A stretch of 64,000 nt of DNA, from positions 1 through 64,000 of the forward strand of contig JBAZSJ010000020.1 of assembly GCA_041662485.1 (NCBI GenBank), given 5' to 3'. Of this stretch, positions 7,719 through 15,901 are shown one piece after another. Position 1 is the first letter of the stretch. The number at the start of each line of letters is the position of its first letter. The notes under the pieces were generated by a model. That model worked only from the letters and a program-made list of their open reading frames with translations, did not search any database and had not been told where the DNA came from. A program made the translations under genes and the position numbers. This stretch comes from Rariglobus sp041662485. Lineage in GTDB: Bacteria; Verrucomicrobiota; Verrucomicrobiia; Opitutales; Opitutaceae.

Positions 7719-8167
7719 AGTTTTCGGATTCACCGGTGGTGGCATGGTTGGCAGTTCGACTGCCGCAAGGGGTCGCTTGGGTGATTGCCGTGGTGCTGGG
7801 CTGGGCGGGAGTAGTCAAGGCGGCCGATCCCCATGCTTTTACCAAGGCGATCGAGAACTTCCGGCTGGTGGAGGGAGCGGCGGCCGGGGTTTTGGCCTAT
7901 TACGTGCCGTGGTTGGAGATTGTGGTGGCTGTCGGACTGCTCTTCACGCGCTGGCGGAAGGCGGCCGCTTATGTCGCGTTGTTACTGCTGATCGCGTTCA
8001 CGGTCCTGCTGGCGAGCGCCCAGTGGCGGGGGCTGAATGTGGCGTGCGGTTGTTTTGGCGCATCCGACAAGATGCAGACGACCGCCTTTGGCTGGTTGTA
8101 TCTGCGGAATGGCCTTCTGGTTGCCGGGGCTTATTTTCTTATAAAATCTACAAGAATAGAACCTTAA
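7715..8167 (+). CDS. MauE/DoxX-family membrane protein
   Basis: The 150-residue protein has four predicted transmembrane helices and the motif LNVACGCFGASDK, matching the CGCFG motif of the MauE-type DoxX branch. These proteins are thought to support thiol-disulfide chemistry in the membrane. It is translationally coupled to the rhodanese-like gene upstream (ATGA overlap) and ends the operon. Confidence 0.8.
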   Translation: MKFSDSPVVAWLAVRLPQGVAWVIAVVLGWAGVVKAADPHAFTKAIENFRLVEGAAAGVLAYYVPWLEIVVAVGLLFTRWRKAAAYVALLLLIAFTVLLASAQWRGLNVACGCFGASDKMQTTAFGWLYLRNGLLVAGAYFLIKSTRIEP

Positions 8168-8621
8168 AGACCGGATCGTTTTTAGCCGATTTTATATAAA
8201 ACCACCACCGCCAATCCTGCGTCCGTTCCGGCAACGCCCGCGCCTACACCCTGATTGGCCTTGCCGAAATCCAGCATCGGGTCCGCATAAGCACCGGACA
8301 CCGTTGGCCTATGGCCGGAAGGAGTTCCGTCCTATTATCGTTTTGTCTATCGCGACGGATATCCGGTGGCTAACTACCGGCATGACGGCTCGGGGGGCCG
8401 CAGCAAGCGCGGTTCTTAAACATATATTATATGATGCGGCACCAAATCGCGTGAACGAAGTCCTGTAGCGGCAACCTTGACTACGCTCCCATTATCGATC
8501 TGTATAACGGTGCCCGGCCAACACTTAGCCGCATACATAAGAATTGATTAAATTCGCTTTTCCGCCTTTTGATTGACGGAAGCATAGGGAAATTTTCGCA
8601 ACCCGTAATGTAATTCTAATT
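8168..8621. other. Gene-poor stretch with likely gene debris
   Basis: No complete gene is visible. On the minus strand, 8182-8304 reads as the C-terminal end of a protein (VSGAYADPMLDFGKANQGVG and onward, then a stop). On the plus strand, 8291-8419 reads open without a start (GVPSYYRFVYRDGYPVANYR, then a stop). Both look more protein-like than random sequence and neither has a start, so they are probably remnants. The last ~150 bases before the next gene are AT-rich and presumably hold its promoter. Confidence 0.35.
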
Positions 8622-9416
8622 ATGAAACGCCTTACTCTCACCGTTGCCCTCGCGCTGTTCGGCGGGATCTGCGCCCAAGCTCAAATCGCCTCGGATAATG
8701 CGTCGAACTACGGCGGCTCATGGACCAACGGCTCCAACGGCGGCACCGGCTTCCTCGCATGGAGCATCTCCAATAACAACAATGGGGTGACACTCTTCGC
8801 CGGCAACTTCCTTGGCGACTCCACGGCCGGTGCGGGAAATATCAATACATCGGGTGTTTCGTTCGGTCTTTACGCCAATCCCGCCACTAGCTTCGTGAGT
8901 GCCGACCGCGGCTTCGCTCTCGCCCTCACCAGTGGCGATGTTTTCACCTTCCAACTGGCTCTCAACGCAGACAACGGCAACAAGGGCTTCAACCTCTACG
9001 CCGGTTCCCAAGGCGAAGTCTTCAATTTCAACGTCGGCACGGGCGCCTCGGTCTCGTCCGCCAATGCAACATTGAGCCCCGGATCCGGTGCTGGCTACAA
9101 CTACGGCGGCAATGACGCGGTCCTCACTGTCACCATCTCCGTCACCTCGGCCTCCCAGTTCGCCTACGATATCAGCCGCACCTCCAGCCAAGGATTCCAA
9201 GGAACCCTCTTCGGCGGCAACGTATCCGACCTCACCGATGACCTCTCCGGCTTCTCTTTCTACGTCAGCGGAACCGATGCAGGCGGGGCACCACAAAACA
9301 ACCTCTATATCAATAACCTCAGCGTGACCGAGGTCCCCGAGCCCTCGACCTATGCGGCCTTGGTGGGTTTGGTTGTGTTGAGCTGGGCCGCCTGCTCCCG
9401 CCGTCGGCGCGCTTGA
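8622..9416 (+). CDS. PEP-CTERM sorting domain protein
   Basis: This 264-residue protein has a signal peptide (MKRLTLTVALALFGGICAQAQ), a Gly/Asn/Ser-rich beta-strand body, and the C-terminal sorting signal VPEPSTYAALVGLVVLSWAACSRRRR: the PEP motif, one hydrophobic helix and an arginine tail. Proteins with this tail are handled by the exosortase system and placed at the surface or in the extracellular matrix. The body is not recognised. No exosortase gene lies in this window. A strong hairpin follows the stop codon. Confidence 0.85.
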   Translation: MKRLTLTVALALFGGICAQAQIASDNASNYGGSWTNGSNGGTGFLAWSISNNNNGVTLFAGNFLGDSTAGAGNINTSGVSFGLYANPATSFVSADRGFALALTSGDVFTFQLALNADNGNKGFNLYAGSQGEVFNFNVGTGASVSSANATLSPGSGAGYNYGGNDAVLTVTISVTSASQFAYDISRTSSQGFQGTLFGGNVSDLTDDLSGFSFYVSGTDAGGAPQNNLYINNLSVTEVPEPSTYAALVGLVVLSWAACSRRRRA

Positions 9417-9428
9417 TTTACTGACCGA

Positions 9429-9460
9429 CTTGGAGACCCGACGACGTCGGGTCCTCCAAG
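9429..9460 (+). terminator. Hairpin after the PEP-CTERM gene
   Basis: CTTGGAGACCCGAC and GTCGGGTCCTCCAAG form a 14-pair stem with one bulged base and a 3-base loop. No run of T follows, so it may act as a rho-dependent end or an RNA-stabilising hairpin and not as a classic intrinsic terminator. Confidence 0.6.
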
Positions 9461-9586
9461 AAACCTAGCCGAGTAGTGTTAGGCGCTGTCTTCAAAATAA
9501 ACCGGCCCAGCGTCCTTTCCCGTTTCACTCGCAGAGCGCCAGCGATGGGCTGGCTTCTTTCCCAGACACACTCCAACCTGTCGCCC

Positions 9587-10606
9587 ATGGAAATCACGCC
9601 ATGGGCTGATCTGAGCGACGAGGCGTTGCTCGAAAAAAAGATCTCCCAGCTTGGCCTGAGCTTGGCGGAGACGCCGCTGAAAGCTCTGGTGCAACAGCTC
9701 TATGACGAACTTTCAGCCAAGGGACTGGTGTTTCATCCGCCCTGCCATGTGGGCGACGAATGGTTCGTGCCCGTGGGCATCCCGGCGATTTTTGTGCCGT
9801 TTTTCCTCACGCACGAGCGTCTGCGCAAGCTGGAGAAGACGATGATGCTCGAGGTGGAGGGCGAGAGTCCGGAGTGGTTCATGCGGTTGATGCGGCATGA
9901 GGCGGCCCATGCCTACGCCTACGCCTATCAACTCACGAAGAAGCGGAAGTGGCAGCGGCTGTTCGGGCGGACGTCCGCCGACACGACGCCGGATTTCTAC
10001 CGTCCACGGCCCTACAGCCACTCCTTTGTCGTGCACCTCGACGACTGGTATGCCCAGAGCCACCCGGACGAGGATTTCGCCGAGACCTTCGCGGTGTGGC
10101 TCACACCCGGGCTCGACTGGCGCAACCGCTTCAAGGGATGGAAGGCGCTGCAGAAGCTCGAATACGTGGATGAGCTGATGGGCTCCCTCAAGGGCCAGAC
10201 GCCGCCCTACCAGCCGGGGTATCGGGAGCGGGACTTCAATTTTCTCAACATCAAGCTGAAGACCTACTACGCGCGGAAAAAGAAACAGTTTGAGGATACC
10301 TATCCCGATTTCTACGACCGCGATCTCCGCCAGCTTTTCGCCGGTGCGCCGGACGCCGGCCCCGCGTTGAAAGCGTCGCGTTACCTCCGCTCGCGAAAGC
10401 GCGAGTTGATGGACGCGGTGTGCGACGCGACGAACGAAAAGCGATACCGCGTCAACAAGCTGCTCTCCCGGCTGATCGAACGGTGCGACCAGCTCGACCT
10501 GCACCTCGCGCCCGGCACGCCGGCCCCGGACCTGCCGGTGGCGGCCTACATCACGACACTGGTGATGAACTATCTTTTTACGGGGAAATTCAAACGCACC
10601 AAGTGA
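9587..10606 (+). CDS. Putative zinc-binding metallopeptidase
   Basis: The start is uncertain: ATGs at 9545 and 9587 and a GTG at 9476 share the frame and none has a clear ribosome-binding site; I give the shortest (339 residues, MEITPWADLSDEAL). The key motif is LMRHEAAHAYAYAYQL, a HExxH zinc site. The glutamate in DEDFAETFAVWLTPG, about 50 residues on, is a likely third ligand. This matches the pattern of the uncharacterised zinc-binding metallopeptidases often annotated next to ATP-grasp genes. The ATP-grasp gene starts eight bases downstream, so the two are probably one operon. Confidence 0.7.
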   Translation: MEITPWADLSDEALLEKKISQLGLSLAETPLKALVQQLYDELSAKGLVFHPPCHVGDEWFVPVGIPAIFVPFFLTHERLRKLEKTMMLEVEGESPEWFMRLMRHEAAHAYAYAYQLTKKRKWQRLFGRTSADTTPDFYRPRPYSHSFVVHLDDWYAQSHPDEDFAETFAVWLTPGLDWRNRFKGWKALQKLEYVDELMGSLKGQTPPYQPGYRERDFNFLNIKLKTYYARKKKQFEDTYPDFYDRDLRQLFAGAPDAGPALKASRYLRSRKRELMDAVCDATNEKRYRVNKLLSRLIERCDQLDLHLAPGTPAPDLPVAAYITTLVMNYLFTGKFKRTK

Positions 10607-10613
10607 CCTGACC

Positions 10614-11633
10614 ATGGCCAAAAAACTCAAAGTGCTCGCCCTCTTCGACGCCGTGCGGCCCACGGAACTCAACCAGGACATGAGCGCCGAACTGAAGACG
10701 GCCGACTGGAAAACCGAGGCCGGCGTGCTCGCGGCCCTGAAGGAACTCGGGTATCCGACCGAGCACCAGGCGATCTTCGACGATCTCGATCTCCTGCGCC
10801 AGAAGCTCCAGACCTTCAGCCCGGACGTGATCTTCAATCTGGCCGACCAGTTCCGGAACAACCGCTCGTATGACCAGCACATCGTGTCGTTTCTCGCGAT
10901 GACCGGCATTCCCTTCACCGGTTGCGGCTCCACGGGACTGACGCTCTGCAAGAACAAGGGCATTTCCAAAAAAATCCTCAGCTACCACCGCATCCACACG
11001 GCGGACTTCGTGATCATCCCGCGTGGCAAGCGCGTCGTGCGCCCGAAGCGCCTGCGGTTTCCCATTCTCATAAAACCGCTCAAGGAAGAGGCGTCCTACG
11101 GCATCTCGCAGGCGTCCTTCGTGGAGACCGACGAGCAATTTCAGGAGCGCGTCCAGTTCATCCACGAGAAGACGGACAACGATGTCATCGCCGAGGAATA
11201 CATCGAAGGGCGCGAGTTGTATGTGGGCGTGATCGGCAACCACCGGTTGCAAGTGTTCCCGATCCGCGAGCTTGTCTTCCGGGAGGTGCCGCCGGACGAG
11301 CCGAAGATTGCCACCTACAAGGCGAAGTGGGACGAGGCTTACCGCGCGCGCTGGGGCCTGGAAAACCGCTTTGCCGAGGGATTGGAGCCGGCGGTGGTGA
11401 GGAACATCGAGGCGGTCTGCAAACGCGTCTATCATCTGCTGACGATCGATGGCTACGCGCGGCTGGACCTGCGACTGACCGCGAAGAACGAAGTCTATGT
11501 GATCGAGGCGAACCCGAATCCGATGCTGGCGCCGGACGAAGATTTTGCCCAGTCGGCGCTGAAGGCGGGGCTGAGTTTCCCACAGTTGATCGACCGCATC
11601 ACGCGCCTCGGGCTGAAGACGGTGCGGGATTGA
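10614..11633 (+). CDS. ATP-grasp ligase related to D-Ala-D-Ala ligase
   Basis: The 339-residue protein has the layout of the D-alanine-D-alanine ligase branch: an N-terminal domain (SPDVIFNLADQFRNN), a central domain (FTGCGSTGLTLCKNKGISKKIL), an ATP-binding lysine region (FPILIKPLKEEASYGIS), EEYIEGRELYVGVIG, and the metal-binding end DLRLTAKNEVYVIEANPNP. The canonical small D-Ala loop is not obvious, so the substrate is probably a different amino acid or peptide. Pairing with a metallopeptidase suggests that peptide-bond formation and cleavage act on the same product; that is inference. Confidence 0.8.
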   Translation: MAKKLKVLALFDAVRPTELNQDMSAELKTADWKTEAGVLAALKELGYPTEHQAIFDDLDLLRQKLQTFSPDVIFNLADQFRNNRSYDQHIVSFLAMTGIPFTGCGSTGLTLCKNKGISKKILSYHRIHTADFVIIPRGKRVVRPKRLRFPILIKPLKEEASYGISQASFVETDEQFQERVQFIHEKTDNDVIAEEYIEGRELYVGVIGNHRLQVFPIRELVFREVPPDEPKIATYKAKWDEAYRARWGLENRFAEGLEPAVVRNIEAVCKRVYHLLTIDGYARLDLRLTAKNEVYVIEANPNPMLAPDEDFAQSALKAGLSFPQLIDRITRLGLKTVRD

Positions 11634-11700
11634 GGCGGGAAGGGAGAGAGGGCGTGTTACCGGTTGACAGGGCAATCGAGGGCCACATTCAAGTCATTTG

Positions 11701-12462
11701 ATGCTTCCATTCAAAGGTCGGCCCATCGTCCTCGCGGCCGCGGTTTTCGCCCTGGCTTCCTCAGCTCAAGCCCTCGTCGTGAATGTCGATTTTGACTATG
11801 CGACCAACGGTTCGGGGACCTACTCCGGGCAGGGTGCCTATTCCGATCCGGGCAACAATTTCTGGAATTCGATCCATTATTTGAACGTGGATTTCCCGCC
11901 CGTGCTCAAGGCGTCCGACGGCAGCACCGACACGGGGATCACCGTTTCCATTTCCGGATATCCCGATGCCTTCGATTTCAGCGGTGGCGGCGACCCCGGT
12001 CCGCTCGCATCCAGCCTGATGCAGGACTATCTCTACACCTACAACAACGGATCCAGCCCGGTGCTTTTTTCCATCGGAGGGCTGACGGCCGGCGAGACCT
12101 ACCAGTTTTATTTCTATTCCGCGGTGGGGGGCAACAACAGCGTCCGGGATCGTCAGGCGGTCTTTACTCTCGACGGTGTTTCTCAAAACGTGAACGGCTA
12201 CTCTTCCGTCACGGGTGGCAGCGCCCTTTACAGTTTGTTTGTCCTGGGAGACAACTACCTTGAGTTCACCGTGACGCCGACCGGCACGAGTCTGGCCGGG
12301 AGCTTCTACACCCCGACGAGCGGCGAAGCGGAATTCAACGGTCTCCAGATCGTGCAAATCCCGGAGCCATCGACCTGCGCGTGGATTGCCGGTCTGGGCG
12401 TTCTGGTCCTCGCCATTGCGAACCGCCCAAAAAGCAGATCTCCAAATAAGGACTTAATCTGA
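11701..12462 (+). CDS. PEP-CTERM sorting domain protein
   Basis: I use the ATG at 11701; a TTG one codon earlier is less likely. It has 253 residues: a signal peptide (LAAAVFALASSAQALVVNV), a beta-rich body (GDPGPLASSLMQDYLYTYNNGS...), and the sorting tail IPEPSTCAWIAGLGVLVLAIANRPKSRS. The body has the feel of the surface-exposed beta-sandwich proteins common in this phylum (VLFSIGGLTAGETYQFYFYS). It shares only its sorting tail with the PEP-CTERM protein at 8622. Confidence 0.85.
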   Translation: MLPFKGRPIVLAAAVFALASSAQALVVNVDFDYATNGSGTYSGQGAYSDPGNNFWNSIHYLNVDFPPVLKASDGSTDTGITVSISGYPDAFDFSGGGDPGPLASSLMQDYLYTYNNGSSPVLFSIGGLTAGETYQFYFYSAVGGNNSVRDRQAVFTLDGVSQNVNGYSSVTGGSALYSLFVLGDNYLEFTVTPTGTSLAGSFYTPTSGEAEFNGLQIVQIPEPSTCAWIAGLGVLVLAIANRPKSRSPNKDLI

Positions 12463-12473
12463 TTTAGCCCGCA

Positions 12474-12504
12474 AAAAGGCCGCGGAGTTAATCCGCGGCC
12501 TTTT
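12474..12504. terminator. Bidirectional intrinsic terminator
   Basis: AAAAGGCCGCGGA, a 5-base loop and TCCGCGGCCTTTT make a perfect 13-pair hairpin with A and T runs on its two sides. It lies between two genes that face each other (ends at 12462 and 12540) and can terminate both. Confidence 0.9.
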
Positions 12505-12539
12505 CCCTTAAATGGGGGAGCTGCTTCGAGAGGGCGCGC

Positions 12540-13007
12540 TTATTTTTTCGCGGCGGCGGCCTGGTTTTTTTCGATCTTCGCGGCTTCCTCGTCGGTGACG
12601 AGCATGTAGACGTCGGCTTTTTCGACCGCGACGGTGTAGGAGCGCTCGAGAGAAAACCCGTAGGTTTTGATCATCGTCTGGTTGTTCTCGTTGAGCTTCG
12701 CGAGCAGCTCGTCAACCTTTGCCTTCAATTCCTTTTTCTTGGTCGCATTGGTCTCTTTTTCGTAGGCGGTGTTGGCTTCGATCGCCAATTGACGCTGTGT
12801 CTGGACGACCTGCACGTTGGCCTGAAATTCCTGGAAACTCTGAGCCGTGTTCAGCGAGCAAACCTTGAGGAGCTTTTGTTGCTTCGGGGCGGGGGCTGGG
12901 GCGGCGGTGGAAGTGGAGCCGGGGAAAGTTACGGTGTCCGCGGCCCAAAGGCCGGCGGTGAGCATGGATGTGCTGAGCAGAAGAACGCGAAGGGTAGCTT
13001 TGGTCAT
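12540..13007 (-). CDS. Small exported protein with coiled coil, unknown function
   Basis: I chose MTKATLRVLLLSTSMLTAGLWAADTV as the start because it gives a clean signal peptide. The mature part of ~130 residues has an Ala/Pro-rich linker, then helical sequence rich in Gln, Asn and Lys (NVQVVQTQRQLAIEANTAYEKETNATKKKELKAK), ending in a lysine tail. It looks like a periplasmic helical protein somewhat reminiscent of OmpH/Skp-like chaperones in composition only. No family is assigned. Confidence 0.6.
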   Translation of the reverse strand: MTKATLRVLLLSTSMLTAGLWAADTVTFPGSTSTAAPAPAPKQQKLLKVCSLNTAQSFQEFQANVQVVQTQRQLAIEANTAYEKETNATKKKELKAKVDELLAKLNENNQTMIKTYGFSLERSYTVAVEKADVYMLVTDEEAAKIEKNQAAAAKK

Positions 13008-13166
13008 GATAGGGCGATGAATTATGGGATATATCTGAATGGAATCGGCCAGCAAAATTCCGGCGGAAGGATGCCGGTGGCAACCCGGAAGTTGCCGCAG
13101 CCAGGCCAAAGGGTATGGTCCGCTGTTTGTCGGTTTGAGTTCCCTCTTTCGTCTATGACCCTTTCC

Positions 13167-14867
13167 CTAATATTCTTCCAATACCGGCAAAAAGACCCGG
13201 AAGGTGCTTCCCCGGCCTAATTCGCTTTCCACGGTGATGGCTCCGTCGTGAGCCCGGGCGATTCCAAGGGCCACGGCCAGTCCCATGCCGCGTCCGGGAA
13301 ACTTGCTGGAAAAAAACGGATCGAAGATTTTCTCAAAATCATCGGGGAAAATTCCACCGCCGGTATCCGCCACTTCCAAGCAGGCATAGACCGGGTCATG
13401 CAGATCCACGCCCACGGGAAAACGGTGTTCAACGGGGATGTCCGCAACGGATACCCGGGTGATCGTCAGGCAAACGCTCCCTCCTGTATCACCGCAAGCC
13501 TCCCAGGCATTGGTGACCAGGTTCGTCAGGATCTGCCGGAGTTGGGGCGCGTCGGCGTGAATGGCCGGGCCGGGCGCAGGAAAGCGGGATTCCACCGTCA
13601 CCTGCGGAGGAATGATGGGGCGCAGTTGCGACAAGCGCTGGAGGCAATCTTTGGAGAAATCCAAGCGTTTACGTTTGGCCATGGTCTGGCCGAGGTATGT
13701 CTGCATGAGCCGGCTCATCTCTGCCGCTTTTCGGGCGGACTGCATGGCGGCGGACAAGCTTTCCCCGGAACCTACCGTTCCTGGCCGTTCAAACATCGCC
13801 ACCTCCAGGTTCATCAACACGGATTGGAGTTGGTTGTTGAAGTGGTGGGCGATGGCTCCGGCCATGCGCCCCAGGCTGTCGGCTTTTTGCAGCTGCCTGT
13901 TCATGGTTTCCAGTTTCTGTTTCACCGCCTCCGCCTGTTTGCGTTCGGTGATGTCGCGGACGATGATGACGATTCCCGTGGGGGCGCCTCCGGCATCCCG
14001 GATAAACTCGCTGTTCACCTCGATGTCGAAGGTGGTTCCATCGAGGCGCAAGCCGCGATACTCCCTCGGGCCGGCGTTGATGCCTTGGCGTCGGAGAGCC
14101 ACGTGGGCCATTGCCCGTGATCGATCCTCGGCGACGAGGTAATCGGTGACGTGACTCCCGATATAGTCCTCATTCCCTTGGCCGCCGAATATTTTGAAGG
14201 CGGCGGGCGAAACCATGAGGATGCGTCCCTCAAGATCCGTGATCGTGATGTCGTCCGGCGTGGCGTTGAGGATGGAGCGATACCGTTCCTCGCTTTTATG
14301 GAGGGATTCCTCGGTTCGTCTATGCTCGGAGACCTCTTGCGCCAGGGTTTCGTTATTCTGACGCAGCCGGTCATTGGCTTCGGACAACTGAAGGGTCCGT
14401 TCGGCGATCAGTTTTTCGAGGGCCTGATTGCGTTCCACCAGCTCCTTTAGCGGATAGACTTCGCCCTCGCGCACCAAGTGGTAGGGAATGGAAATGCTGC
14501 TGTGCGAGATTTTCCACCCCGCGGATTCCAGCCGGAAGATCAGGACCAGGCGGGCTGTTTCCCGCGAGAGGATGTGATCCTTGATGGGAAGATGGATGGT
14601 GAAGAAGCCGGTCGCCACGGCGATCTTCTCCGACAAGGACTGGATGGCGACGTCCTTGAGCTCGATCCGGATCGGGTCTTTGATTTGGGCGAAGTCCTGA
14701 CGGGTAATTGCCACCCATTGCGCCCGGTCTTTGACCAGAAAAGCTCCGCCGCCGGTAAAACCGGTGAAGTCTTCGCTGAAATGCCCGGTCAGCCGGTCAT
14801 CGCGGGATGCATACATCCGCAGATAATCGTCCAATAGCTGACGGAGATTTTGATTGTCAGACAACAT
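13167..14867 (-). CDS. PAS sensor histidine kinase with NTF2-like front domain
   Basis: The protein has 566 residues. Residues 1-130 look like an NTF2/SnoaL-type domain (LLDDYLRMYASRDDRLTGHF...). A coiled-coil linker (LEKLIAERTLQLSEANDRLRQ) follows, then a PAS domain at about 195-310 (SEERYRSILNATPDDITITD). The phosphoacceptor region is GRMAGAIAHHFNNQLQSVL. The ATPase boxes are N (QILTNLVTNAWEA), G1 (VADTGGGI), F (FDPFFSSK) and G2 (GRGMGLAVALG). No receiver domain or transmembrane helix is visible, so it is probably a soluble kinase. Its partner is not adjacent; the lone receiver at 38798 is far away. Confidence 0.85.
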   Translation of the reverse strand: MLSDNQNLRQLLDDYLRMYASRDDRLTGHFSEDFTGFTGGGAFLVKDRAQWVAITRQDFAQIKDPIRIELKDVAIQSLSEKIAVATGFFTIHLPIKDHILSRETARLVLIFRLESAGWKISHSSISIPYHLVREGEVYPLKELVERNQALEKLIAERTLQLSEANDRLRQNNETLAQEVSEHRRTEESLHKSEERYRSILNATPDDITITDLEGRILMVSPAAFKIFGGQGNEDYIGSHVTDYLVAEDRSRAMAHVALRRQGINAGPREYRGLRLDGTTFDIEVNSEFIRDAGGAPTGIVIIVRDITERKQAEAVKQKLETMNRQLQKADSLGRMAGAIAHHFNNQLQSVLMNLEVAMFERPGTVGSGESLSAAMQSARKAAEMSRLMQTYLGQTMAKRKRLDFSKDCLQRLSQLRPIIPPQVTVESRFPAPGPAIHADAPQLRQILTNLVTNAWEACGDTGGSVCLTITRVSVADIPVEHRFPVGVDLHDPVYACLEVADTGGGIFPDDFEKIFDPFFSSKFPGRGMGLAVALGIARAHDGAITVESELGRGSTFRVFLPVLEEY

Positions 14868-15061
14868 CGCCCAACGACAAGCATCGGCACATATTCAGAT
14901 TTTCAAAATCGTGGAAAGTGAGAAGGCTTGGGTATTAGACATCGGATTACCTGCAAGTATGTCTCCGTGAACCGCGCGACTTTGAAGGTGACGGGAAGTG
15001 CTTACGAATCGGACCTAGCATTATTCTGTCACTTTTCTCTCAATTTTAGGCCTGCAAACAG

Positions 15062-15080
15062 AGTAACCTATTAGGTTACT
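15062..15080. repeat. Palindromic hairpin, AGTAACC family, site A
   Basis: AGTAACCTATTAGGTTACT is a 9+1+9 inverted repeat. The identical 19 bases recur at 41492-41510 and 47882-47900, and a related hairpin with compensatory changes lies at 44186-44216. At this site the flanking stem is weak, and no gene end is close except the broken relic downstream. Confidence 0.75.
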
Positions 15081-15158
15081 TTTCCTCTGAAAATGCCTCC
15101 AACGGAACGGGAAACTTAACGCAGTGATACTAGGCGTCCTGTGACCGACGAAACAAAA

Positions 15159-15230
15159 GGTGGACGGCGATCTACGAGCGCCGTTGAAGCCGTCCGCCTG
15201 CTGAACGCGCTCGGAGATCGCGTTCCACCT
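15159..15230. repeat. 72-base imperfect inverted-repeat element, copy 1
   Basis: The arms begin GGTGGACGGCGATCTACGAG and end CTCGGAGATCGCGTTCCACC; 20 of 23 positions pair across the element. A second copy of the same length lies at 37510-37581 in the opposite orientation. The element is non-coding and probably a dispersed palindromic repeat. Confidence 0.7.
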
Positions 15231-15338
15231 CAAGTTCCACCGCATCGTTACGCTTAGGTGAACACGGGCGGCTACCATTTCGCCGTCGAGTAACCTCCTG
15301 CGCGCACGGGTCTGGCCCGCCGCGACAGACCAGCCGCC

Positions 15339-15825
15339 TCAATTCGACGGGATGCTCTGCCTCTCGATAAATTGCACCGAGCTCGGCGTCGTGAGGTAAC
15401 CGGTGCCCACGAAGAAGGTGCTGCCGGAACCCTCGCCCGACAATACGATAGTGGCTCCAGTGAACATGTTGCCCGCCGTAAGCATCAAGCAGCCATCCAC
15501 GCTGGAAGGATGCGGGAGGGCTGGTAAGATCGACCGGCGGCACCGTGACAGCCGAGGTGCTACCACTCGATAAGAGGGTCCCGCCGTTGGTGCCAGAAGG
15601 GTTCGTTGTGTTGCCCGTCAAAGTTATGCTGCCACCGGATACCATGGGCGCACCGGGCAGGTCGATCGAGGTCGTTCCGGAAAACTTGAAGGAAATCTTC
15701 GCAGGCCGGTAGCCGGCCGGGGCGGTCAATACTCCCTTGCCACTGCAGGTGCATTCCAGCTCCCCATCCGGTGATACGCCGGTGAAAACCAGTGTGTAAG
15801 TCGCGGTCGCCCCAATCCGAACGCT
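15339..15825 (-). pseudogene. Frameshifted, 5'-truncated relic of a beta-rich surface protein
   Basis: One minus-strand frame reads from 15825 (after a stop, no start codon) through VRIGATATYTLVFTGVSPDG, then through a Ser/Thr/Gly-rich stretch to about 15510. The sequence then continues sensibly only in another frame (PSSVDGCLMLTAGNMFTGAT and on, to IERQSIPSN at 15339). Both parts have the composition of an exported beta-strand protein. It lacks a start and has at least one frameshift, so I call it a relic. A sequencing error could explain the frameshift but not the missing start. Confidence 0.55.
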
Positions 15826-15901
15826 TCATCTCTCGTCTGCATGGATGCGGCTTAGTTGTGTTGAATTGAGCCGGAGAAAGGTGATCTTCTCGAAAGGTAA
15901 A

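Larger units (their letters stand above)
14868..15338. other. Intergenic region carrying two repeat hairpins
   Basis: No gene is supported here. The stretch contains a palindrome of the AGTAACC family at 15062 and a 72-base imperfect inverted repeat at 15159. The part next to the kinase start (14868-14960) presumably holds its promoter, but no clear promoter boxes were seen. Confidence 0.5.
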
